Below are positions 1 through 13,522 of a stretch of DNA of 64,000 bases, one piece after another. The DNA is taken from assembly GCA_014871385.1 (NCBI GenBank), contig CM026431.1:4442604-4506603 (forward strand). The letters run 5' to 3'. Both the position numbers and the translations under genes were made by a program. Origin of the DNA: Ceratodon purpureus (Eukaryota; Streptophyta; Bryopsida; Pseudoditrichales; Ditrichaceae). The notes below the pieces were generated by a model that was given only the letters and a program-made list of their open reading frames with translations, was not told the origin of the DNA and did no database searches. How positions within the stretch are numbered: position 1 is the first letter of the stretch; the number at the start of each line of letters is the position of its first letter.

Positions 1-388
1 CTCGGCTCTCATGCGTGATTTGATGTGTGAGCTTCACCAGACGCAGCAACATCGACAATTTTGCAAGCATATGAATGTCTCCCTCGTGTAACTCCCACGA
101 AATTTTGGAGTTTCTCCAGGTTTGTTGATGTATTACGTCTCACGTCAGGCAAACCGGCGCTGCATCTATATCTCATAACATTCTTGAAGATCAAGATGTG
201 ATCGGCGCTGTATCTATATATCGACCATCACTCGCCCATCTCATATCACCTCACCTCACCTCACCTACTTTAACTCTGTAACTGTTCTCTTTTGCTGTGT
301 CGGGCGCAGGAATCTGAGTGTGGTCTCTATTGCATTTTGCTCTTGCATATTTTCAATCTATTGAATTTGTGTGAGCTGAATAGTTGCA
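1..388. other. Upstream region of the Dof-like gene
   Basis: No convincing gene. A short CTCAC/CACCT repeat lies near 240-265. A TTTTGCTGTGTCGGGCGCAG stretch near 290-310 could be a 3' splice site of a 5'-UTR intron for the gene starting at 389. This is inference only. Confidence 0.3.
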
Positions 389-1047
389 ATGACTACTGAG
401 CCGCAAGAATATGCATGCCAGGTGAAGACCTGTGTATGTGGTTCATCCAATGCAAAATTCATGTACTTTAATAATAAGAAATTTAAACAACCACGGTATA
501 AATGTCTTGATTGCAAACAAACATTCTCTTTCACAATTAACACAAACCGGCTGAAGCTCCAACACTACACCAAGAAGAGGGGAGTAGATCCGGAGGAGTT
601 ACGAAATCTACCAAGGGAATGTCCACAATGTGGTGGTGGTAAGGCCATTTTTAAGTTCTACAACAACAAAAAAAATAGGTTGGAAGAACACAACCCCGAT
701 TCCATTGCACAACTTGCAAAAACAATTTCTCCATGAGATTTGACGGTGAAACTCTTTATCCAAGCACCTCCAATAAACTCTGCAAGACAACGTCCTTCAT
801 GGAACAAGTCATGGAGGCTGCAAGTCTTCCAATGCCGATGCAATACCGTGACGATGTTGAAATGGATGCTGGGGAATCCGACTCTTATGCCAGAGACTTA
901 GAAGATCAACTTCTTGATTTTGGAGACGATGATGAGCAACTTGTACATGATGCCAACTTGGAGCAAGTCGAAGACTATGCCGAATCAGACTTTTATGGTA
1001 AAGAGTTAGAAAATCTTCTCATGGATTATGGAGGAATCTGCGTGTAG
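389..1047 (+). CDS. Dof-like protein with two C2C2 zinc fingers and acidic repeats; reading frame broken
   Basis: Frame 389-736 encodes two fingers that resemble the plant Dof DNA-binding finger (CX2CX21CX2C). The first has CVCGSSNAKFMYFNN, then 21 residues between the second and third cysteines, QPRYKC and LDC; its first pair is CXC rather than CX2C. The second opens with CPQC and FKFYNNKK. Its second half (QPRFHC, TTC, KNNFSM) is read in another frame that continues to 1047, so a frame change lies close to 676-684, just after a run of eight A. The tail is acidic and internally repeated (ESDSYARDLEDQLLDFG, then ESDFYGKELENLLMDYG), like a duplicated activation segment. The likely role is a nuclear transcription factor. 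The break may be a sequencing slip or real decay. Dof proteins normally carry one finger, so the tandem pair is unusual. Family call moderate, functional state unknown. Confidence 0.55.
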
Positions 1048-2032
1048 GCTTATGAAGACATTCAAAGAGCATGAACATCTGCGCAGATAAACATGTACAT
1101 GCTGATATCAATGACCTGCATGTGCGGCGGAAAAACTTCACCACACAATTTCTAGTGTTATTCAATGTAACTCAGGTTTTCTCCACGTTGAAAAGTTTGA
1201 TTTCTGTTTAAGTTGGCTACAAGAGCCCAGAGCATTGATATGTTCAGGTGCACTTGGAAAGGATTCAATTGTCCAATGTAATACAGTCGAGTCTAGGATT
1301 CTTCAACTCATGTAAATTTCTCATCATATAATACATCTTCAGATTGTTGTGGAATTGTTGTGGAATTGTTGTGATTTAACAAAACTGCGTCTCTTAACGG
1401 TGGTGTAATACTAGCTTGGGGCGTCTCTCCAGATAAGCGGAATCCAGATCACTTGTTGTCACACCTTGACTTGTGTGATAAGAAGAATATAGGATTTGTC
1501 TTCTATTCAAGTGTTAGCATTATTCTTTGGTGTTAATCGAATCCACACGAACATTATATACAATTAATAATGAAGCCTGACGACTAAAGCTCAGCAACAA
1601 ATCACCTTGAGTTTTTCTGTCCGTTAAGAAATCCACCTGCCAACAGAAAATGTTAAATTGTATCAAAAATATCTTATTTTTATCCATAGAATGGACACAA
1701 AATTATCTTCATTCCATTTTTAGTAATTCTTTAATCCAAAGTCTAGTTTCTTTTATGGCTATAAGATTCCACAGTTGATTTGCTAAAGACTTTTATGAAA
1801 CTAAAATGCATGGCTTGCTTTCTAAAAGATTTTGAAACTCAGGTTTTGCTCTAAAATCATTGAGGGCATTTAGGAATTAATTCATCTCGGATAATCTCCA
1901 TAAATTTCACTATTTTGTCAAAATTAGGATTGAAATTCATGGGATGGTTTCTAAATGAAAATAGGGCTTGGAGTTGGGTGAAAAATTGTTATGAGTACTC
2001 ATTATTTATTTAACTTCAATCCAAAAGGCTTA
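1048..2032. other. Intergenic DNA left of the CACTA element
   Basis: No gene recognised. A three-fold GGAATTGTTGT repeat lies near 1345-1375. The rest is AT-rich and ends at the ATA target duplication (2033-2035). Confidence 0.5.
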
Positions 2033-2035
2033 ATA

Positions 2036-2280
2036 CACTAGTAAAAAACCGGTCCTCTGTGACTGCTCACATAAGCCAAATATGGCTCGTCTGGGACAGA
2101 TTGTGTCCATATCGACTGTGTCGCAAAAAGCAACTCGCTTCGGACATATAGTCGTACGGGACTGGTCCAGTCAGCGTCGTGTAGGACATTAGCTGCTAGT
2201 CGCGAAGGACTGTATCTACGACGTTATCATCTTCGTATTTTTGATTCATTGGAGGACGCGAACTGTTCACTGGACCTAGT
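2036..2280 (+). repeat. CACTA left terminal inverted repeat and subterminal GGAC-rich region
   Basis: The terminal CACTAGTA is followed within 250 bp by many GGAC words on the plus strand (GGGACAG, TCGGACATA, GGGACTGG, TAGGACAT, AGGACTG, GAGGACG). The right end shows the opposite-strand form (CGTCC). Arrays of short, inversely oriented subterminal motifs are the known TNPA-type binding sites in CACTA elements. That these words are the sites is inference. Confidence 0.6.
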
Positions 2281-4290
2281 TAATGTACAATTATGGCGTA
2301 GATAATATGGACATCGTGGAGAAACCGAATGATCGTAATGACCTGGTTGTCTTTCATCGAATCACCGGGACATATTGATTTCTTATCTTCACACGTGTGT
2401 ATGTTGTCCACTTTGTTTCCGAGATCCAAGTTCTGACTGCAGTTCTTCGAGGAAGTTTTGCTTCGTGATATCACCGACATGTAGTCCGAGTGGTGCTGCG
2501 GTGTATACTGCTGCAATCGACACTTGTCATATCATCGTTTGTGATAGTTTGAGGGTTTCAGAACAGGAATATATTTGTCGGATTTGAAGCAGTCCTAGGT
2601 GTTTCCACGTGTTCGCAATTTACTGGAAGAATTGCTTTGTCGATGTTAATCATGATTACTATATACTGTGGCTACACTAATTGATACATCATGCGGATTA
2701 TAGAAATTTCAGAATTGAAAACCTCAATCCAAGAACTCACATCCACAGTGCAATTCGCATCAAATTACCTCACTGTAATGGACATGAATCCATAATGAAG
2801 CCGCAGATGTAAGTGCAAGATAAAAGAGGGAAATCCAACATTTGTCCAGTTTCAACGTTAGACATTGGAGATACAAAAAAATATATTAGGTACGAAGCAG
2901 ACGGTTACAATCCATATATAATACGGTTGCAGGTCTTCGGTTGTTGAAGATTTAAAATCTTCCCTGCCTACACTGCCTTACAACGATGACAGGAAGTTCC
3001 AGACGCACATTAAAACCTATGACTTTGTTTCTCCATCTGTGTTGACCAAACCCTGAAACAAAAGAACCTGGCATCATCAAATGTACCTTTCCTCGGCTTC
3101 ATATACTTCCGTGGTATCGCTCATTCTTCTTCTACTCTCAAAATCGTGTCCAAACCTGGTTAGCATGCAAAAGTTAGAAAATCTCAAAAACCGACTCTCA
3201 AATGCGAGTTAACTACTATATTTCAGATGGACTGCGTGATATGAAACAGACGTCCATTTAGTATAGTATGGATGTGATGATATCCAAATTTAAATAATAC
3301 AAAGGAAAAAAAAAAAAAAAAAAAAAAAAAACCCCGGAAAGAAAAAGAATAAGCACGATAGCTACGTGAACACTCATATAAAAAAAGCATCTACATTTAC
3401 CAGATCCTTGGCTCCTTTACGTGAATAGGTAAAGGTGGTATATGGCTACCTTGTATCATAAAACTATGTTCAAGTGTACATCCAGAACGTGTATACGAAC
3501 AATCACTGCTCATTACGGAGTGATATTACCTGTGGATGGTCTGGAGTTTTGTATTTCGCAAATAGTCCATTAACCCTACAAACACAAACATGGTACACAG
3601 TAAGCTCTAAGTTCCACCAAGCATATTACTCTGCCGTGATTATAGTAGTTAACACATACAAAACTGATGTCCTAATCTGCAACTATGTTGCATAATTGTT
3701 CTTATGTGTCGACCTACAAACTCTGAACAGTTGGGAAGCATTGCACATCCGACATTGTCGTCACCTACAGCATCAACATTTCCACGTTGAGGGTGAACCA
3801 CATCATGTGAGGTACAAGAGATCGCATTGTCTTCTGTAGCATAGTCCACGTCACTTTCCAAAAAAAAAAAACTTATGAGTAGAAAGTAAGTATACTCATG
3901 GGAATGATTTCGTCATTTACCTCGGACAGGATTGACAACAACTAACCACTTCAAATTCATCTGCCACAATTCATAATCCAAATGTTAGTTGAATATACTG
4001 AGAAGTATTCTATCCTGAGTCGGTATTATACAGACACCTATGGAGGTCATAGGGCAGGGCTGAACTACATACTCATGTTTGCGCATGATATCTTGGACTG
4101 CGCTTCTTCCCCCGAACCGCAAGAGCAGTTCATAGATGCGTAGCTGTGAATTGAATAAATATAAATTGCACTGCTAGAAGGTATCAAGGTTTGCAAATAA
4201 ACGAAATTACACAGTACATCATCAACAACAAACATATTCAAACAGCTTTTTATTGTATATATGGGATCTTTCTTAAGACAAACTATACCT
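2281..4290. other. Non-coding left arm of the CACTA element
   Basis: No convincing exon. It contains a run of about 26 A (3306-3331). Small open frames here lack codon structure or splice context and look accidental. It is probably the 3' flank and terminator region of the TNPA-like gene. Confidence 0.4.
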
Positions 4291-7200
4291 TTAACGAAGT
4301 GCAACCACATGTTGCTGCTTCCATAAGGCTACTCCTTTCAGCGTGTCCCCCAATTCGAATTGATCTGCCGGTTCGTGCGGATGCATTAGTGGAAACTTTT
4401 TGTCAAACACCTCCATCACATCAATTCGTAACCATCCGGAAGGTACTGGTTTCTGATGGAACAAGTCTCTGTCAAAGCCGCTTATCTCACCGGCGGCCAC
4501 TTTGTTCGTGTGGTCTTCAGGGTCCAGTAAGTACACTTTGTCTGATTTCTTAAACTGCGGCTGATCAGTCGAATCAAGCAACAAGAGTTAAAGGACAACA
4601 CCATCTATAATGTTTTTATAAACATATCATTTTAAAAATACTTACTGTGCTTGGTGCTGAGATTGGAACTTACCTTTTCCATAACCCTTTCCAATGCATG
4701 TACAATGGAATTTTTTTTCCGAGAAGGTTTGTGTGGGATTCCTACATCTGCAACCCAGTCACTTGCAGACGGTTCTAATTCCTGTACTTAGCAGAAACCG
4801 CACGTGAGAGGCGTGTACATGCATTTTTCTTTCACTACACGGCCAGAGGTAATCCCATGACTGCTGAACACTAATATGTGAACAAAGTCCAGGCATTCTA
4901 TGATTTTGCTATACACAACGTTGAAGACTCTAAACGTATACTATCAAATGATTTGACATTTGTCAAACGATGACGGTCATGTACTCTTCTAAGACTACTT
5001 CAAATGGCATTGTTAGCAAAAGTATTTCAGAAAGAAATCCTAAACTAAACGGTCTAGGGTCTGTGCACTGACCTGTGTTTCTTCTACTTCAACGTCAACG
5101 TATTCGATACCACCTGGTTTTCTGCGACTGTTCTTCTTCGTGCTCGACGGCTTCTTCCGAGAATGCTTCGATGTTGTTGCTGTGCTAGTGTTTTTTTCTG
5201 CATCCGCGACAGCAGTGGAATTGCGAGTTATGATTTTCCTGGTGCCGACTTTGCGGGTCAATGTCGTCTCCACGTGAGTGGGGGACACTCCCACTTTCTC
5301 CAACACAGGTTTTCCTCTGGAAACGGCCGCTTCCTCCGTGACGCTACCATTACGTATCCCCTCTTCGTCGGCGTTTATCTCCCTCGCTTCCACATCGATC
5401 TCCTTGTTCATTACCTGGGTACACAAATGACGAACACTAGGCACAGAGCCAGTCGTTTCCTCAGTTTTTTTTTTTAAGTTTATAGTATTTGACATGCTTA
5501 CTTGTTCCCGTATATGAGGTTCTCCATCTCTTCGACTAGCTGCATTTCTGTCAACCTCTTGAACATCTGCAGGCAAAACTTCGACGTTTCCTTCGGGATG
5601 ACCAATGTCAGCCAGATTCGCAGGTGGAAAACCCGAACTCTGAGAGGGGCTTGCCGCATTTGTAGGATTGGCAAGCGCGGATGATTTGCCACTCGGAGTT
5701 CGTCCCCGTACATCTGGTGTACCATCATTTCCAATGCTCCCGGCTGCATCTGCGCATGGTTCCCTAACATCAGGTAAGTCCACATTCAGACCTTTTACAA
5801 TATGCAGCAATATGTTCTCCATTCTGCTCATGGACGCATTGTTTTTCACCCCTGCCTCGATCGCCAGTGAGAGTTTAACGTCAATTGCCCTCATCGACTC
5901 TTCCTGCTCTTTTGCGTTTTTCTCGAGCAACGCAAGCTTGGTCAATGACGCACGAGTTTCTCCCTCCTGAATATCTCAATACAGTCAAACACAACAATGT
6001 GAAAGGCTTACTTTTAATACGTTTGTTGCACTCTATTTCAAGACATGATCGACTGTAATGTCAAATCAACCCTACTATGGTCTACAGTGTAATGAACATT
6101 TATACAGACATTAATTAACGCGGATCTACACAAAACGATTCACAATAAAATTAAAAGTTACAAAAACCATGCTGTTCCTTATAAAATACTTCGAGTCACT
6201 CTTTTGAAGAAGTGCTGCTCACCGTCCTGCGTTGCGTACTTCCTCTCTCTATATCTTCCGCCACATCCGATATTCCGGGGCTGCTATTCCGCTTCCTCTT
6301 CTAAGTGCATGCCCAAAACACATAACTTCTGGTGGTAAGTATGCACGGTGACAATTGGTATCCACTCAAGTGGTGATCAGAATCTCAGCGACGGATTGAC
6401 CATGCACTAATTTCCGATAACATCAATGCCATGGAGTGAAGATCCAGTGCAAACAGAAGACACTGTTCTATGTATGCATGCTATCCACTTAATCATCAAA
6501 TACTCACCAACACTGCCGCTTTGCCTGCGTATCCATTACGGCCGGTGCGGTTAACGTTTTTCACCTTCGACCTAGCATATCGCATGTCTTCTGATTTATC
6601 CTCCGTCGATGGCATCTCCCAATACTGCTTCAGATTTTCCCACTGGTCCTCTTGTATATGAGGAGGGCACTTTATTCCATTCGGGTCTTTCTTGTTGATT
6701 TCTTTCTCCCTGACGTAGAGATCCTTCAAGCGCGCTCTCTCCTTCGTTATCCAGTTCGATATGTGTTTGTGATAACCCTCTTTATCAAGAGTGTTGTCTG
6801 CAAACTCGAAGTCTTCATCCAGCGCGTTCCTTAAATTCCTCTGTCCGTCAGGATCCTGTTTGCTATAGTTTATGCAACTCATGTCAAGCATGCTAGGAAC
6901 ATACTGCCTTAACGCTACTTCCCAGAATGACTTACCAATAGAAGCTCCATCAACTTCACCGCCTTCGTTCAGCACAACTAAATACGGTTTAAGTCCTCGC
7001 TCCCTGCGCTCCTTTGCCAGTTGCAGCATCTGCTTTCGGAAGGCTCTCCTGGATGCTCGCGCTATTGACTCCAGCTTCCTTGTGTCATCATTCCGAAGCT
7101 CGTTATCAGGTACAGCACCGGCTTCATCCACATTGCCTCCGTTATGCGTTGGAGCAGCGTCACTGGTGTCGTGCATACCTGGCCACTGTGATTCAAGGCT

Positions 7201-8782
7201 AGGTCGGGTCATGGGAACGAAGCCACTAAAATGATTTTCAACCATGGAGCTTGGAGGACCTCCTGCTGGACGCCCAACCCCTGTGGAGCCTACCCACGGC
7301 TGGGAATTCGCATGCTGCTGCTGGAGTACTTGGGGGTGTGAGGGATTAGGTATCCATGGAGGTGGGCCTTGGGGAGGGGGAGGCATTGACCAAGGTGTGG
7401 ACTGTGGCATAGGTGGTACTACGCCATTCCACGGAACTTGTGTCGGAGTGTAGCTCCATGATGGATTCCACATCCACCCTTGCGAAGTGTATTGCCACTG
7501 TCCTGCTGGTGGCGTCTGCCTTCGAGATGAATCGCTACCTTGAGAGGCTGCCGGCGCCTGTGATGCAGTTGGAGAATCTGTTGACCCACGTCCAGGGGCA
7601 GGGAAAGCAGGGTTCGCGGCCCATGGCGATACTACTTCCGGTGACGGCTTAGCTTGTTGCTTTGCCTTTCTCTGTAGACGTTGGAAATCCGACCCTGTTC
7701 TCTCAGACGTGTCCTCGTGTAATCCAATGTGTTCTTTGAAACCTGAAATGACTTAAGCACATGTTGTAATGAAATATCAAGGAACAGTAATACTGTACAT
7801 GGAACGTCAACGTCCATGCCATGAGAAAGACCACCGAGATGTATACAGAACTGCAGTGTAGCATATCAAACTTCAAACACACTTCATCTATTTCATCATC
7901 GTAGCTGCTCATTGAAAACATGTTCTGTAAAGAGTAATTGATCTATTGAATCATTGTATTGTGCATGTGTTGTAAGAGTATGAACTGCTTTACGAGATAG
8001 GATCAACCATATAGACAGCATCATACCTTCAGTACGGTCCATTTCATATTAGGGTTCCAACCGAGAGCAAAACAAAAACAGTGGTTTAAACACATTGATG
8101 AAAGGATTATTCGCGAAGATATTCTTTACTTCCATACGGACTTACACAAGAATTCCTCGACTCTAAAACCAAAAAAATTATGGTCAGAACTTACCTTGGA
8201 AAGAATTGCAATGCGTTCGCTGACGTTCTTGGTCCGACGACGCACTGGTTGAGCTCATTGTTTTCCCCACCTTAGTTGCCGATGAAGTTGTCCTCTCACC
8301 TCCTTGCAACCTCGAGCTTCTACGCGGCAAAATTTCCCCTTTCGAAATTGGCGACTTTGTTTCGTCAATACTGCTACGCCTTGGTGGGCGATAGGAGTCA
8401 CGTCTGCAGAACCAAAACCCCAACAGAACTAAGTCACAGCACCCTAATTGTCGTGTTCTATAGTGTCACGATAAACTTACCATGTGCGGCAGTGGTTGTG
8501 ACTACGGTGGAAACGTGAAAGACTGCACATTGATGAATCTATGCCTTCTATAGCGGCACGTGGCAGTGGAGTGAACTGTTGTTTCCCAATTAGGATGAAC
8601 ATCGAAGGTACTTACAAACTTTTAGCTGCCTCCTCGAGTGGAAGCATTCTAGCGCGCAACTCCGCCACCCTCAGGTTCCGCTGTTGGAGATATTCATTTT
8701 CCTCCTCCTCCTCTTCGCCCACATCTTTCTCTGACCTGTAACTTCTGGAGGAATCGTCTCGGTCTGAGTCTGAATCTGTCAT
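4291..8782 (-). CDS. TNPA-like CACTA protein (plant transposase Ptta/En/Spm, Transposase_24 type), 957 aa
   Basis: Eight exons join in phase on the minus strand: 8616-8782, 8195-8403, 6508-7742, 6223-6300, 5502-5966, 5073-5414, 4674-4781, 4291-4560, all with GT...AG borders. The N-terminus is acidic and Ser-rich (MTDSDSDRDDSSRS). A Pro/Gln-rich stretch follows (PPPPQGPPPWIP). Next comes the conserved core, with FRKQMLQLAKERRERGLKPY upstream and WENLKQYWEMPSTEDKSEDM plus NRTGRNGYAGK, matching the Trp- and Asn-rich plant Ptta/En/Spm domain. A KRKR exon is the likely nuclear signal. The coiled-coil segment is LALLEKNAKEQEESMRAIDV. The C-terminal exon (VYLLDPEDHTNKVAAGEISG) is like the domain that usually ends this protein class. 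The likely role is to bind subterminal repeats and help excision. It is transcribed divergently from the transposase. An in-frame Met lies further upstream at 8830. Confidence 0.85.
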
Positions 8783-9443
8783 TATGTATGCACTCAACCT
8801 AGAGCTGTAATGAGGGCAAAGTTCGACCAAGACGGAGACTCTGAGGGTATCCTCTTGTGAAACCCTACATCAATTAGCACCCCCTGGCCTGATTACACAT
8901 CGTCAGTACTAAAATATAAATCTGGTAGTCAACATCCTCACCCCGTGAGTAATCTACACTTCTGAACCTACCGAAAGCAGTAAACAAAAACTATCATACC
9001 CTACTGTTCGAAGTTCTGGACATGGGAAACTGTGCCTTGAGTGCATGCACGCTCCTTCCTCTTCACTTCCATGCTTTTACTTTTTCGTCGCACTTTTTTC
9101 TTTTCGTTATCTTTTTTCGTCACCTACCTTCTTAGTGGTTTTCCATATTCACAGAAGACCTGTATCGTCGTTTGGAGATGATCACCATCTTTGCTCGTCA
9201 ATTTAATTGAATTCGCATTGTACGTGCTTAGTTGGAGGGATCCGACGACAACTATTTTTGGAGACCTGTTGCTGGCATGTCGATAAGGTACGTAGGTGCT
9301 GCAAATTTGCATTCGTATCTACTTGAAATTTCCCTTGGTCTGCAAGTCGATTCTTCCTGATTACCCTAATTAACTCGATTAACTCTTACAGTTTCGGATT
9401 GCACTGTAGACATCCTCTCAGGTAGTACCCATTGTGAACGGGA
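8783..9443. promoter_or_regulatory. Divergent intergenic region between the two transposition genes
   Basis: About 660 bp separate the start of the TNPA-like gene (leftward) from the start of the transposase (rightward). No coding sequence is visible. A T/C-rich stretch sits at 9050-9125. By position it must contain both promoters and could be a shared bidirectional control region. No specific promoter element is claimed. Confidence 0.45.
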
Positions 9444-12400
9444 GTGGACGAAGTAATGGAGCGGGCCAGGCTCCCCTTGAACAACCCTATACGGCAGAGA
9501 CATCGGGACGATCGAATTTTCCGAAGAGAATGTATGCGCTACCTTATGTATGGCCTTCGGAAAATGCCATGTCCTTGCATGGATTGCAACGGCAAGGTGA
9601 CTATGAAACTGAAGAAAGTTAGAACGCATCTAATGAGGAACGGACGGCACCCTAGGTATCGAGTCTGGAAAGGACCTGGGGATTACGACTCTTCCGATGC
9701 TGAGTGGGAGAGCGCAGCAAGAACTCAGCCTTTGCACCCTAACCGAGACGAAGGTATGAATTTGCGGCCATTGATTCAGAACAGATTCGAGCGACAGCAT
9801 GTGGACATAGAGGATAGAGTGGTTGACGTAATTCTCAACACATTGGACGATGTAGACGACATGAACATGGAGAATGATCATGAAGGTGACGACAACATGG
9901 ATGATGGCCAGCAACAGCGGAATCCACGGGGACAGTTTCAGGGCAATGATCAACCGCGCCCACATGGTGATCATAGGGATGATGACACCTTCGATCCGGC
10001 CGCAATGGAGGAGGCGATCCGCGACCTTTACGACGGTGCACCTTCCACTCAGTTGGGTGCCACGATTTTCTTGAAAAACCTCTTCTCTGTTCACAACACA
10101 ACATCGAGGTTCATTGAGGATTTACTTGCAGGTTTGCACAAGTACTTCTTACCTGCGAACAGTTCCCTTCCAAAAACAAAGTACGGCCTTACAAATCTCC
10201 TCGGCAGGTTTGGACTAGACTTTGTGAATATTGATGCCTGCGTTAGAGGATGCGTTCTTTTTCGAAAGAACAGGGCAGGGGTTGATTTATCTGGACTGGA
10301 TCACTGCCCTCGCTGCCAGGAGCCACGGTTTAGGGATATGAGGCGCCGGATATGTCCTCGCAAAATTCTTCGACAGTTCCCAGTCATACCGCATTTGCAA
10401 AGGACTTACAGGTCCCCGACACTCTCTGACCTCCAGCTTTGGCATGAAGAGCATAAGAGCACCGATGGAAAGGTGCGATTTCCAGCAGATTGCAAGGCCT
10501 GGAAGATAGCAGCTGAAAGACTCCCCCGTGTTTTCCCAGACTTGCCTGATTTTCACAGTGACCCGAAGAATGTGACGTTGGCTCTAAGTGCGGACGGCAT
10601 GACCCCCTTCAAACTGTATAGATCCTCTTGGTCTACAACCCCGGTCCTTCTTTTTAACTACAACATACCCCCGTGGTTAGCTTCAAAGAAGTTTTTTGTA
10701 ATTCTAGCTTTGCTTATTCCTGGAAAAGAGGCCTGCAAGGATGATTCATTTGATGTGTACATTGAGCCTTTGGTGGAAGAGTTGTTGGATTTGTGGGAGG
10801 GTGTACCAGCCTATAATGCTCATCCAGATGCAATGATACGACAGTTCACATTAAGGGCGATGGTTCTTTGGACGATCCATGACCTGCCAGGCTACGGAAT
10901 GGTTGCCGGCACCGCCCATTCAGGTACAATCGCATGTCCCCCTTGCGGTCCACAGATGAGAGGGACATGGGCACATGAACTGGGGAAGTTTGTGTACCCG
11001 TTCGGGAGGCGATGGCTGGAAGAAGACCATCCTTACAGATCAGCTGCAGCAGCGAAGTTCTTTGACGGAGTTGAGGAAACTCGGCCACGACCAACACATG
11101 TCACTGCAGAAGCTCAGTTGGCATGTGCCGCTGAGTATGAAGAGTGGAAACAACATGGATATCGAAGCAAACATGACCCTCCGGACCCCTCTAAAAGCCA
11201 TGGCATGAAAAGAACGAGCATTCTTTTTAGATTGCCATATTGGAAGGTGAAATTCTCTTTCTTTTTCTTCCTTATTCTTATTAATTCCGTAAGGACTTGC
11301 ACTGCGCATTGTACCCGGGGCATGACACTCCAACGGCGTTAGGAAATTAAAATGCATAGTACATTCGGTTCCATCCGTTGCACACAGTCGGTTTCATACG
11401 TTACAACAGATTCAAAGAGTTTTCCGAATCTGCCTAACCTGTGGTTTTCGTTTTCTTTTTCTAACAGCACTTGGAGATTCGGAATACAATTGATGTGATG
11501 CATTCGGAAAAAAACCTTGCCGACAATATACTGCGAACAATATCTGGAGACAAAGATTCTGTTCAGGTGCGGAGAGATATGCAACGCATGGGATTGGAAC
11601 AGAGGAGACATCTATTTTTACAGCCACATCCACGGAGACCAGGTAGAATGATTAAACCCAGTGCCCCCTACGTATTGACTCCTGCAGAATTTGACAAATT
11701 TTGTTCTACATTGGAGGGGCTGAAGACTCCCTCCAAGTACATGGGTGCCAATTTAGCAGACAACATTCGGAAAAGGAAATGGGGATCTCTTAAATGTCAC
11801 GATTTCCATAAACTGATGCAAGGCTTGCTTCCTCTTGCACTGAGAGGCCTCTTGCAACCGATTCCTAGACTGGCCATTATGAGAATATGCAGGGTGTTTA
11901 GACGTATCTGTTGTAAAATATGGGATCCTTCCGAAATTGATTCACTAAGAAGAGACGTCGCAGTCACATCGTGTCTGCTGGAAATAGTTTTTCCACGATC
12001 GTTTTTCGATGTTATGACTCATTTCCCACTGGAATTAGTGGAACAGTTGGATCTATGTGGACCGGTATCTAACAGGTGGATGTACCCGGTAGAACGTTTT
12101 AATAAGACTCTTAAGAAGTATGTGAAAAACATGGCCCGTCCAGAAGGGTCTATTGCGAGAGGATATGTACAAGATCAATGCAACGGATTCGTCACCGAGT
12201 ACCTGCATGGCGTGAAGGCAGTTACAAACAGACTATGGGATCCTGACGATGACGACGAAGACACTTACGAGAAGTTGGAAGGAGCATCCACGCCGTGGGA
12301 GTTCACAGAGACGTCAAGGCGAGTCGCACACAATTACGTTATTCGAAATTCAACTGTGCTGTCGCCATTTTTCCGGTAAGTGCGCACAGTAAACCAGTCT

Positions 12401-13522
12401 AGACATTTTTGGTATGCACGTATACTGGATAAGAATCAATCAGCTACAATAAAAAAAATTCTATCTGTTGTCGAAGTCATTTATCCCCCTGTATCACTAC
12501 AATGTTTTCAAAACATATTTCTAATATTTTTATTGAAGCAATAACATACGTGCCCGGTCTATGATGTCAACGTTGGCATATATGGCAGATTAGCATAACT
12601 GTGTTCTCCAAATGTATATGTTGACAGTTCTTACTTAATTTTGCCCAAAATTTTTGGAATGTGCTACAGAAGTTGAACATGTGATATTGATGAGGAAATT
12701 CGATTTGATGTAAATCAGGGAATTAAACTTTAAGAAATGTGTCCCTCATTGTTCTGACCGTTGCATTCTACTTTCTATAGGCAGTGGGAGGACATACAAA
12801 AACAAGACAACAGCATTGCACCCTTTGAGAGGTGGATCAGAGAAAATATATTCCGACGCAATATTGTCAATCCGAGTGGCGACGATTTGGACGCTGTGAA
12901 GCTCTGCAGTAAACCAAGTATGAGAGCTGATAGATATTGCAGGATAAAGGCATTTGGAAACCATTTCCGCGTCAAAGACGATCGCACTGAGGGATTGGAG
13001 ACCTACGACTGCGGCGTCGTTTGCCTACATGAATGGATCACAGATGAAGGAGAAGTAATGAAGAGGTACACAGTAGGTGAGATTACAGATATTCTGAAAT
13101 TGGATTATGGAAAACTTTATACACCAATCGTATTATTCAAGTGCAGTTGGGTGAAGGATACTGACAACCGAGGGAATCCGACGTACATGCGGGATAGAGA
13201 TGGCTTTTTGATAGTGAACTTTAAACATAGGGAAAAGAAGGACCACGATCCTTTCATATTTCCGGAACAGTGCTCACAAGTGTTTTTCTCAGACGAAAGA
13301 GATCGGAAGGGCTGGAAAGTAGTAATGAGGACGGAGTCAAGATCCCGTAGAGTGATGCAAGAAGTACAGGACGAAGAGATTATTACGACGTCTGTAGAGG
13401 CCCCTGGTTTAAAACCTCCATCAATAGAACATATTCCCCCCCCGAGAGCATCATCTTCCGCGATGGAGCTGACAGATGAGGAAAATCGACTTGCTATGTC
13501 AGACTTTCGAGAATGTAGTTAA
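9444..13522 (+). CDS. CACTA transposase, Tnp2/TNPD type with DUF4218 and DUF4216-like C-terminus, 1150 aa
   Basis: Three exons join in phase: 9444-11246, 11468-12375, 12781-13522. The N-terminus has the transposase-associated zinc motif (MPCPCMDCNGK and following His residues), then an acidic linker. The catalytic Tnp2 core has LSADGMTPFKLYRSSWSTTP, FNYNIPPWLASKKFFVILAL, LIPGKEA and WTIHDLPGYGMVAG. This is the DG...PF, NLPPW, IPG and NDxPAYG pattern of plant Tnp2. The first intron lies between LPYWK and HLEIRNTIDVMHSEKNLAD, a conserved junction of the family. Exon 2 is DUF4218-like (GPVSNRWMYPVERFNKTLKK). Exon 3 is DUF4216-like (LKLDYGKLYTPIVLFKCSWV, QVFFSDERDRKGWKVVM). It cuts and inserts the element. 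No stop or frame break is visible, so it looks functional. Confidence 0.92.

Noticed and set aside
9630-10104. Minus-strand open frames opposite the CACTA transposase
   Set aside because: They are shadows of the plus-strand coding sequence and have no domain features of their own.
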